Shown: positions 55,382 through 64,000 of the stretch, in pieces
Layout: every line of letters begins with the position of its first letter
How positions within the stretch are numbered: the first letter of the stretch is position 1
Assembly: GCA_025200525.1 (NCBI GenBank)
Contig: CM045770.1
Coordinates: 89,738,084-89,802,083 of the forward strand
Source: Camellia lanceoleosa
Taxonomy: Eukaryota > Streptophyta > Magnoliopsida > Ericales > Theaceae
Direction: 5' to 3'
Length of the DNA stretch: 64,000 nt
The notes under the pieces: model-generated
The model's database searches: none
The model's input: only the letters and a program-made list of their open reading frames with translations
What the model was told of the DNA's origin: nothing
Position numbers and translations under genes: made by a program

Positions 55382-57045
55382 TGTAACGCCCTCGAAATAA
55401 TAACATAAAACCCAACAATATAGACATGCATTAATATATAAAAGATCCACGTTCTTCCATTAGCAGAGTTTCCTTACAAAAGTATTACATGTTAACAACA
55501 AAAGCAAATGCCCTAAGGGCTTACAGCTTTCCAAGTTAACACTTGGTTACAAAAAGATAGAGTGCTAACTCATTTACACATTAAGCCCTTGGCTTGAATT
55601 TACATGTAATATATCAAAAAAAAAAAGGGCAATAAAAGTCTGCCCCGCCCCTAGCCTCCCAAGCTATGTCCTTGGAGGTGGCATGCTGCCTGTACCTGAA
55701 AATGATGTTCCCATATAGGGCGAGCCACAGCCCAGTAGAAATATACTAAATCAGTTATGAATAATGACTACAAGATTAACAGTTGAGAGATGGTCCACCC
55801 TTTTACACTCCTTCATAACACATTACAGTTCCAAGACTTTCAAGCCTATGTTCAATTTAACCTCCATTCATAATACATGGCTCAGAACCTGGCCACACAA
55901 TTCATATGAGACAAAAACTCATATTAACCACTTACAATTTCATTACTTCCACAGATATGCAAATTAGCTATATCACATTCCCAAGACAAGCATATGAGCT
56001 CTATCTACGGAGTCCATCCCCTATCTTCTCCCAACAACATCCGGTTTAGAGGTACATCCCCTATCTTCCCTAAACCATGAGTACATCCCCTATCTTCTCC
56101 AACACAACACAATGCATATAAACAATAATTATACACATCACAATCAATACATAAAGGTAATGTATTCTTCAACCGTCATACTCAATGACACATTTCAATG
56201 ATTAGTTTTAGTTTACCTAATCATCATGCATTGTCTACAACAATCAAGACTATCCTCCACCGATAGCCCAAGCAGATATTTCTAAACAGAAAATAAATGC
56301 ACAAAATGGATATTAAATCAACATTTCCACTTTAATTCCTCACTTCTCATAATTAATCATATCAATTAATTAATCAATGTAATTAGGGCATTTTTCCATA
56401 ATTGACATTACAACCCTTAAGGTTCCATTTTCATCAATGTTTCAACATTAATCTCATGTTTTTATACCAAACATGCCTCTAGGTTCTTTACAAATAAAAT
56501 CCCAACTTTTGTAAAATTACACAAAGGCCCAAAGTTCCTCAAAATTACACTACAACTTCCAACACATCAAAATGCTAAAATTGAAAGACAAAATCCATAA
56601 AGAGGAGTAGGATATCCCTACCTCAAAGTTTGAGCTCAAAAGGAGATGAAGACCCAACACCCAACTTGCTCCAAAGCCAAATATTTTCAGATTAGATCGA
56701 AGCCCTCGACAACCTCTACCTTTTTAACAAAGCAAGAAGGGAAGGAAATGATCCTAGATAGATCAAACCTTAGAGAGAGTGTAAAGTTAGAGAGAAGCTC
56801 TCAGATCTTGAAGATTTGGACAAAAGTTATAAAAATCTAACTTAAAACTCATTGCCGTGATCGATATAAATGAGGCTCGCTCGAGCGACTGCAACGTAAA
56901 AACCGTAGCTCGAGCCAACAACCCAGAAGCTCGCTCGAGCCAGGAACTCGACCCTTCAGGTCTGCAACTAGACGCACGCTCGAGCGACAAACTGCTCGCT
57001 CGAGCGAAGACCAAACCAGATCGCTCGAGCGAAGAAAAGCTTTAA
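55382..57045 (-). mobile_element. Gypsy LTR fragment, Tekay-like end, truncated at its start
   Basis: The minus-strand end ...ATTTCGAGGGCGTTACA at 55382 resembles the LTR1/LTR2 ends. TATA-like TTTATATCG lies at about 56870-56862, with CGCTCGAGCG words at 56874-57033 upstream. AGGTAGGG at about 56626-56619 and TTTTCAGGTAC at about 55701-55691 match the internal sites of LTR1 and LTR2. No TG start is found at 57045, so the LTR start and neighbouring N1b DNA were probably lost in one deletion. Confidence 0.65.
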
Positions 57046-57617
57046 TTAGAGACATGATATGAGACTAAGATAACATCAGATTAGTTTGAAAATAATACCA
57101 TAATTTGAAAATAATATTATAATACATAATATCATAACATCATAAGTTTTCTCTCCCTGGGACATTATCAAAACTAAATTATGGGTCAAAATCTGGAGGA
57201 TGAGGAGGAAAATGATAGTGATAAATGGCATCAAAAAATAGATAATCAAAACAGATATATATACATATATATATATATATATGATTCGGCCGCGTCTCTT
57301 TTTTATATGTTGAAAATCGCGTCAGACACGCGTCCTCGGTTTTGCGTCAGCCGACTGAAAAAAATGAGATAGGTTAATCAGTTAATCAGTTGCCTCGGCT
57401 CTCTCTCCCTCTTGTCGTCTTCTCCTCCGTCTTCTTCTTAATCACACACTCTTTCATTTTCTTCTTCACCATTCTCTTATATCTCTTCTTCACCACTCTT
57501 TTCTGTTTCTTCTTCCTCAGTGAGAGACAAAGAAACTGAACAGAGGAGGCCAAACCTCAGTCTATTCGCTTCTATTTCTCTGCAACTCATTTCTTTGACA
57601 CCTCTCACCTCTAATCC
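57046..57617 (+). promoter_or_regulatory. Promoter and leader of the N1b antisense ORF remnant
   Basis: It corresponds in inverted form to N1a 43855-44424. It has a (TA)n run at 57256-57282, then GCGTCAGACACGCGTCC, a CT-rich leader and ATCCATGG at 57614-57621. Confidence 0.45.
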
Positions 57618-58118
57618 ATGGCTTCCTCATCCCGTCCCCTCACTCTGTTTCCGGACCTGAACGATCCCATAAGCTCTGGCTGATCGAGTGCCCTACTGAT
57701 CTTCTTCGCTGTTCCTCCGCTAACCTTCCTATAATGTCGACATAAATCATGGCAAATCAATCGACATTGAAGCCAATCATTTCACATTGACGTCTCAGAG
57801 GGAGACAAGGATCGCAATACAAAATTGGCTCACTGATTGCAGAACAGGACGAGTGAGCTCTATCAGGTCAACGCCCAACTCTCTCTGCTTCAGCACATGT
57901 ACAAGGATGCGCGAGCATAAATAGGCGCATTGAAGGCCGAAAATAAAGAGCTTGAATGGAAGACCACATCCATGGCCCGATTTGGAGCAACGTCGTTCTT
58001 GGCCTTTGATAGGCAGTAGGGAGTCGTCGCTCTCGACGAAAGCACGGGGGCAAGGACGTCAAGGGTTGCCCAAGGTGATAAAAAGAAGAAGAAAACGATG
58101 GAAGAGGCGAGTATGTAA
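57618..58118 (+). pseudogene. Decayed copy of the N1 antisense coiled-coil ORF
   Basis: It starts MASSSRPLTLFPDLND, close to N1a, but a TGA follows codon 21 and further stops and shifts interrupt it (for example near 57905 and 58018). Recognisable blocks are EVTS-like helix sequence, [20 protein letters not shown] and the Lys-rich end. The end corresponds to GEASM and a TAA at about 58116. It shows that the ORF belongs to the N1 family, not to one copy. Confidence 0.75.
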
Positions 58119-60023
58119 GATCGGCGTATGGTCGGAAAAAAATGAAGGGTGTTGTTTTTTTATATATATTTATTTTGATCGGCGTGTGGCCGTAAAAAAA
58201 AAATGAAGGGTGTTTTTTTTTTATGTAAATATTTGTATTTTGATTTGTTTTTGTTTTTATATTAAGTACTGAAAAATGAAATTAAAAAGTAAAAAAAATA
58301 AGAAAATTAAGCCCAAACAAAAAATAATAATGAGAACAAAAATAAAAATAAAAGAAATTAAGCCTAATAGAAAAAAAATATAAAAAATTAAAATAAAATA
58401 ATACTAGCAGAAATTAAACTTAATGGGACGTTGGTGTTGCTGGAATGGTAATGTAAAAAAAATACCATGAGGGTTTAGAAAAATCAATGTATGCAAAGTT
58501 AATTTTACCTCAAGATGCAGAGCCCAAAAAAAATTACACAATTGACAATAGCGAACTGTTAAGGAGAATAAATGTATGAAGGACTTGAGAGCATTTAACT
58601 GATATAAATGTTTCCATATCAACGTAGCATCAAGTTTAGATAAATGTCATGGATGCAGTAAGGAGAAGTTCCGAAGGTCAAGTATGAGACACACATTTTA
58701 AGCATAGGCATGATTTTTAGGCAAGAGCATCATCAAAGAGTATACATTGCAAATCATATGAAGCATAATCAATCTTTTTCATATCAAAGTAATTACAGTA
58801 TTAATTAGCTCAAAGGATATAAGATAGAATTTTTTACCTCAAAAGCTTAAGAGAGTATATGAGTCATACCTTAGGTTCAAGAGATGGAAGTTTTTCAATT
58901 TTCAATTTTCAATTTTCAATTTTCAATTTTCAATTTTCTTTCATGAGAAGTTCATCTCAAAAGGGTTTAACAAGTATGTTAGCAAAATGATTTCTCCCCC
59001 TAAGTTGGTGCTACCCTTTTCTAATGTGATTTGTGTAAATAAAACATTCATAGAACAATCACTATTATTCAATAAAAATACAGCACAAATCACTTCTTAT
59101 CACAAATTCAAAAGTGAAAAATAATTCAATGATCAAATAAGAGTTTGGAATGCTATTTTTCAGAATTTTCAAGTTGTAGCACATAACATAATATGCATAA
59201 GAAAATAGTGTTATGCTCTTTGTTTTATTAAAAAATGATGCAACAATCTCATTTAATCACATAACATTATCAAGAGGCATTTTCATTAATTCAATCCACA
59301 TACTCAAGTGTGATAAAATATTTTACTCAATGTGGAACACAACATGAATGCTATAAACAATTAATCCAACAATTTATTAATCAAAAACATTTCATGAGAT
59401 GTATGCCAATATAATCCATATTCAAAAGATATTCAATAGGATAGATGCAATGTTTCTACAAACGTATGATACTTCTTTTCATTTAGACATTGTTGATGGA
59501 TCATAATCAACGAATTTTAGAACTCATTCAAATATTCCAATGTAAAGCATATAAGTATGAAATTTTCATATTGAGCATATTCTTAAGATCACAAATGTAG
59601 AATTCAAAATATAGATAGTATACATCTCAAAAACATGCTATGACATCAAAATTGATTATACAAACACATGACTCAAAAAGGAATTAACATATTAGTATGA
59701 AGTCATACATAAGATGTGAAAAGTATGCTCACAAAAATTTTTTATCACTTCTTATCTCTTTTTCATAGCAATGGATGACATGATATAAAATGTTAATGAA
59801 TACATTAATCATTTATATTCTAATAGGCATCCATCAAAATAACATAATTCTCATTTTTTAGTTCAATGAATGTTTGAAAGAAACTAGTAGAACATGACTT
59901 AGCAAACTTAGTACAATTAGGTGACATGGAAGCAATGATTAGACACAACTTATCGTACACAAATCACATCTTAAAGAATATAGAACTTTAAGCTTAAAGG
60001 TGTGTTAGGAGTTATACCTTCAT
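58119..60023. other. N1b non-coding internal region with (TTTTCAA)n
   Basis: It is the inverted counterpart of N1a 40932-43344, shorter by several hundred bases. A TTTTCAA microsatellite of six to seven units lies at 58889-58938, absent at the same place in N1a. Pol motifs are absent. Confidence 0.7.
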
Positions 60024-61316
60024 TTACCTCTTTGGAATCTTCACCCATACATTACCTATATTGTTTATCTTGGTGATTTTCATTTCATCATTCTTCTTCT
60101 TGTGGAAGCTGATTTTGCTCTTTAGATTGAACACTCTTGTTGTGTGTTTCCTCTCGAAGTCCTTGGTGTTCTTTGAGATTCCACCTAAAAAATATCTTGA
60201 TTTCTTTCTTGGTACCCATACTTTAGTCTCAAGAACATTTAATCTCATAAAAGGTTTAGGAGAATAAAAACCAATGCCTACTTTGTCAAAAACACATCTT
60301 TTATTTCCAAGAAGCTTGTTGAGGTTTTCTTTTCCTTTTACAAAATGTTCAAGAGTTTTGTTTAAATTCTCAACATTGTTTTTCAAATGTTTTTTTCATT
60401 GGCAATAGACGTAAAGTCATTTTTCAAAGTAGCATTTTTTATTTTTAAAACACCCACATCATTTGAAAGAGAAGTAACTAATTTCTTTAATTTAGAATTC
60501 TTAACACAAACGTTTCTAAATATGTCATGTAATTCATTGAAAGCACTTTCAAGTTCTACATAATTTGAAATTACTTCATCTTGAGTGGATTCTTCTTCTC
60601 CAAGTGCCATGAGACACAGGTTAACTACTCCATCATTTTCTCTCCAAATGGCTTCCTTTTTTGCTGCCATCCATCATTGAAAGTTCATGAGCCATAAGTG
60701 AGCCTAGGAGTTCTTCAATGTCTAATTTTGTTAGGTCTTTTGCTTCTTGGATAGCTGTAACCTTAGCTTTCCATTCATTTGGCAAAAACTTAAATATTTT
60801 TCTTACAAGCTCATCATTAGTATAAGATTTACTAAGAGATTTTAGAGCATTAATAATATTGGTAAATTTATAAAACATCTCAGAAATAAATTCAAATGAT
60901 TCCATAGTAAAGAGTTCATAATCATGAATAAGCATGTCAATCCGAGACTCTTTTATTTGGCTAGTTCCTTCATAAGTGATTTCAAGTTTATCCCAAATCT
61001 CTTTAGCAGTAATACACCCAGAAATTCTATTGTACTCACTTGCATCTAGTCCACACACAATAATAAGCTTGGCTTTAGCATTAGCTTGAAGGAGTTTATA
61101 ATCACGATCATAAAATTCATCCTCAAGTGTAGGCACACTGATATGGTCTACTACCTTGGGAGGGATTTTAGGACCTTTAGTGATAATGAGCCACAAAGCA
61201 TAATTGGTAGCTTGAAGATACAAAGTCATTTTTTCTTTCCAATGAATATAATTACTACCATCAAAGAGAGATGACCTATTGTTAGCTTGTTCTATAGCAG
61301 AGTAAGTAGAATACAT
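60024..61316 (-). pseudogene. N1b gag, frameshifted
   Basis: It has the same protein plan as the N1a gag (ATG at 61316). Frame breaks at about 60650 and 60390 split it into three parts (227, 95 and 120 aa). It also lacks the zinc knuckle: MAHELSM passes to LCLMALGEEE. The missing knuckle is thus a family trait and not damage in one copy. Confidence 0.88.
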
Positions 61317-61382
61317 GGTTGCTATGGATCAAAAACTCAAGATTGTTAAATCTAAATAAGAGCCCCTAGCTCTGATACCAAT

Positions 61383-62580
61383 TGTTACCCAAAAAGCAAC
61401 CTAAGAGGGGGGTGAATTAGGTTTCTACAAAATAAAATTAATAATACCACAATAAAATTAACTACTAGTACAACAAATTGTTAACAAGCACAATGATGAA
61501 CTTAGCAATAAATGATCAAGCAAAATAACAATGAAGTATAACTAACATACATGGTAAATCAAATGATTAACATATGAATATTATATAGCCATAACAGTAG
61601 TATGAAAGTAAAGAGATTAGGGAAGATAAGACAAACAGATTTATAGTGGTTCGGCTTCAACTAAGCCTACATCCACTCCTCAAGCTTTACTTGAGATTTT
61701 CTACTATTTTCTAGCTTCACAGGGGTGATAGCAACCTCTTTACAAATGGAGCAATCCTCCACGGATTTTACACAGACTTCACAAGCCAAAACCCTTGCAA
61801 ATCTTAGGTGATTCACAATCACTCTCAAGATTTCAAGAACACAGTGTTTGCAACACTTTTACAAGATGAAATGGTATTTTTGCTTTCAAAGAAAGCTTAC
61901 AATAAATATCTCTCAAAGATAGATATATAAAATGAAACTTTGATTTTTCTGTAAATCTCACACAAGAAAGATAGTCTTAAAGCTATAAGGCTTAGTGTAT
62001 AATTTCTGAGAAAAGATATGAGTGATTATAGATCAAAGAATATTTTTAGGTTTTTTGTAACTTGTTTACATTAAAGACTTTGGTATATATAATAAAAATT
62101 ATAACCGTTTATAGCCGTTGTATTCATTTGAATTTATAGCCATTTATAGCCGTTGTAGTCATTTGAATTTATAGCCGTTGTACTGCCATCATTACCAATT
62201 TGAATATCTTCCACTCCATCATTAGAAATTTGAATATCTTTCACTTGAACCTTTTGGCCTTTTGAACCTTTATAGCTGTTTATAGCCATTGTACTTCTAT
62301 CATTACTAATTTGAATATCTTCCACTTGAACCTTTTGAACCTTTTGGCCTACTGATGTGCTAGACTGTTTGAACCTTTATTTTGGGCTGTTTGAACTCCT
62401 AATTTAATCAAATATTAAATACATTCTTACAACATTTAGGATAAAGGTTTAGGTGAGAAATAATGGGACAAAATAAATTTTGATTCTATTTTTCTCTTTC
62501 AAATAAATCATCAAAATAAATTTTGATTCTATTTTTCTTTTTCAAACAAATCATCAAAATAAATTTTGATTAAAATAGCA
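61383..62580 (-). repeat. 5' LTR of N1b
   Basis: The inner end GGGTAACA (minus) is at 61383. The outer end has diverged (...TAAAATAGCA on plus). Two to three copies of the AAATAAATTTTGATTCTA unit lie at 62470-62570, as in the N1a 3' LTR. U3 words of the ACGGCTATAAA type lie at about 62100-62290. Confidence 0.88.
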
Positions 62581-62585
62581 TTTTT

Positions 62586-63060
62586 TTTATTTTTTTTTAT
62601 TTTTTTTTTTATTTTTGCATCTTTAGTATTTCTATCCTCCATGTGTATGGCTTGGTGTAGGATCGAAAAAACTTGAGATCCACTTATATTTTTTTCAACA
62701 ATTGCCCCCATGATAAGACCCTTCAACTGTTTGGCATGAATCAACCCATGGGCAAAGACTTGAATATTTTTACTTGAAGCTTCTAATTTTGATAAGGTTT
62801 CAAGAATTTCTTGTAGAGTAATTTATTTTGCTAATTCTATCATGGTTCCAAAATCATTTGTCGCACCATAAGTTGTTTTTTTCTCAAGCTTATTCAAAAG
62901 CTTTGTAAGTTGAGTCTTTTGTTCTTGATCACATTTTGCAAGTGTTTCAATAGCTTTGGCCAATGCAACAATTTGTTCTTCAAGGGAAGATGATTGCACC
63001 ATCATGACCAACATGACATCGTCATCTTAATCAAAGTCGATATGCTTTATAAGCTTTTCC
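62586..63060 (-). pseudogene. G1 gag, N-terminal fragment
   Basis: The minus strand from about 63055 gives EKLIKHIDFD, then DDDVMLVMMVQSSSLEEQIVALAKAIETL, a Gln/Lys-rich helix (CDQEQKTQLTKLLNKLEKK), and LKGLIMGAI...MEDRN. This is the usual N-terminal region of plant gypsy gag ahead of the YQPPEF block, which lies at 54829. Stops interrupt it at about 63028 and 62823. Past 62625 it is T/A homopolymer. Confidence 0.78.
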
Positions 63061-63329
63061 AAGCATAGATTGCACACTTTTGAAAGAAATTAGAGATATA
63101 GAACCTTTGCTTGTCATAAACTCTCAAGAGATGGTTGGGTGTGTTGATACTTGTTCAACTATAGAAGAAACGTCCTCCTTTACGCCCTTTGAAGTTAAGA
63201 AAGTCATTGACTTATTTGATGACAGGAGAGAAGTACTCTTCTTTGCCCCTAATATGATGAAGAATATGTATATACTTCAAAGTTAATATGCAGAGAGAAG
63301 AGATGAAAGGCAGAGATGGTCCCACAAAA
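63061..63329. other. Unassigned stretch upstream of G1 gag
   Basis: It probably holds the G1 leader, but no primer-binding site is recognised. A plus-strand ORF of 68 aa (63080-63286) has no known motif and is not called as a gene. Confidence 0.4.
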
Positions 63330-63902
63330 GAGTAAATTACACTAATACCCCTTGAGGTTTCTATTTAATATAGATTCTCCCATCACATTTAAAAAATTAC
63401 ATTCTCTTTCCTGAGGTTTGTAATCTCATTACAAATTATCCCTAAATTGCTAATGTCATACCCTAGAATTTTTTAAATGACCATTTTGTCTTTTTTCCTA
63501 CCAGTTCTTCTTTCTATTATCATGATTACATTTTATAACTTTCTATCATTAAATTTTACCATAATATATTCTTATTAAGTGATGATATACAAACATAAAT
63601 TTTATATAAAATTTTCAAACACAATTATATAACTTAATGGCGACCTTTCACTTTAAAACAAAACACACCATAAACATGATTTATATTTATATTTACAACA
63701 ACATCACTAAAGAAGATGATTGTTATTCCCTTGAAATAATATGAACAAAATATCGGCATTATTTTATTATTTTATATATATAAAGGTTAAGAGACAAATA
63801 TGTCATTTTAATCTAATATAGGATAAGTATAATTTTTCAAACGTGAGAATGGATTTGTATTAAATAGAAATCTCAGGGGGGGGGTGTCAGTGTAATTTAC
63901 CC
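63330..63902. mobile_element. MITE-like element with ~60-bp terminal inverted repeats
   Basis: The left end GAGTAAATTACACTAATACCCC... continues with TTGAGGTTTCTATTTAATA. The right end read in reverse gives GGGTAAATTACACTGACACC and TGAGATTTCTATTTAATA. The two ends pair over about 60 bases with a few mismatches. The AT-rich interior has no ORF. The GGTAAATTACAC terminus is of a type common in Mutator-like plant MITEs. No clear 8-9-bp duplication is visible. Confidence 0.72.
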
Positions 63903-64000
63903 AAATAAAAAAAAATATAGTAACAAAATATAAATTTATTGATTTAAAATAAGGCAATTACAATCTCTAGGATATTCTTGTACAAAAGAATAATCCTCTA
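63903..64000. other. AT-rich end of window
   Basis: Nothing recognisable is seen. Confidence 0.4.

Larger units (their letters stand above)
54836..62580 (-). mobile_element. N1b: inverted sister copy of N1a, partly deleted
   Basis: 5' LTR 62580-61383, intact tRNA-Met primer-binding site TGGTATCAGAGC (61380-61369), gag (61316-60024), non-coding interior, antisense-ORF remnant (57618-58118 on plus), and a 3' LTR remnant (55381-54836). The 5' half of the 3' LTR and the adjoining polypurine region, about 0.67 kb by comparison with N1a, are missing and replaced by a foreign LTR fragment (55382-57045). TSD TTTTT at 54831-54835 and 62581-62585, weak because it lies in T-runs. Confidence 0.87.

Noticed and set aside
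63080..63286. Plus-strand 68-aa ORF
   Set aside because: No motif, opposite to the G1 gag, and no promoter signal seen.
1..64000. Ordinary host genes, tRNA/rRNA genes, organelle DNA insertions
   Set aside because: None recognised. All long coding stretches belong to gag, pol or the antisense accessory genes of retroelements.

Overview
The window is plant nuclear DNA, most likely from a eudicot with a retrotransposon-rich, pericentromere-like landscape. I find no ordinary cellular gene, tRNA, rRNA or CRISPR array. Almost every base can be assigned to LTR retrotransposons of plant type (Tat/Ogre-like Ty3-gypsy, several Ty1-copia lineages, gypsy LTRs ending in GTGACA/GTTACA), nested in one another and dated relative to one another by target-site duplications (TSDs). 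The species cannot be named from the sequence.

Block I (1-32244). A Ty1-copia element on the + strand (C1; its right part is 27356-32244) was split by a giant Tat/Ogre-like element on the - strand (T1; 2320-27355, originally about 22.6 kb). T1 has a 3.3-kb 5' LTR (24040-27355), a TGGCGACTC primer-binding site, gag, protease, RT, RNase H and integrase (23236 down to 12285), then a long 3' region. Its integrase gene is split by a solo LTR of a related element (T3, 12859-16315). Its 3' LTR is split by another related LTR (T2, 1-2319) that runs off the window. Between pol and the 3' LTR, T1 carries two intron-containing genes in antisense orientation, a plant-mobile-domain-like gene (6747-9631) and a second plant-specific DUF7745/PMD-like gene (10315-11645), plus arrays of 75-bp, 26-bp and 24-bp repeats. 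The LTR promoters and the regions before both antisense genes share clusters of GTCGGCCA, in the same orientation relative to transcription.

Block II (34980-63060). The outermost layer is a gypsy gag gene on the - strand (G1) with no pol between gag and the polypurine tract. The single gag reading frame is now in four pieces spread over 27 kb (62586-63060, 54709-54830, 48095-48115, 35650-36230). It was interrupted by a nested LTR stack (36231-48094), a SIRE-like gag-only copia element (S1, 48116-54703) and a second gag-only copia element (N1b, 54836-62580). The LTR stack is LTR2, holding LTR1, holding a sister copy of that copia element (N1a, 38394-45641). N1 lacks pol and the gag zinc knuckle, but carries a GC-richer antisense coiled-coil ORF with its own leader and TATA box: open in N1a (169 aa), decayed in N1b.

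Between the blocks is AT-rich DNA with a local duplication. At the right end is a 573-bp MITE-like element with long terminal inverted repeats. Nearly all gag-pol genes carry stops or frameshifts. The clear exceptions are the N1a gag (436 aa) and the N1a antisense ORF.
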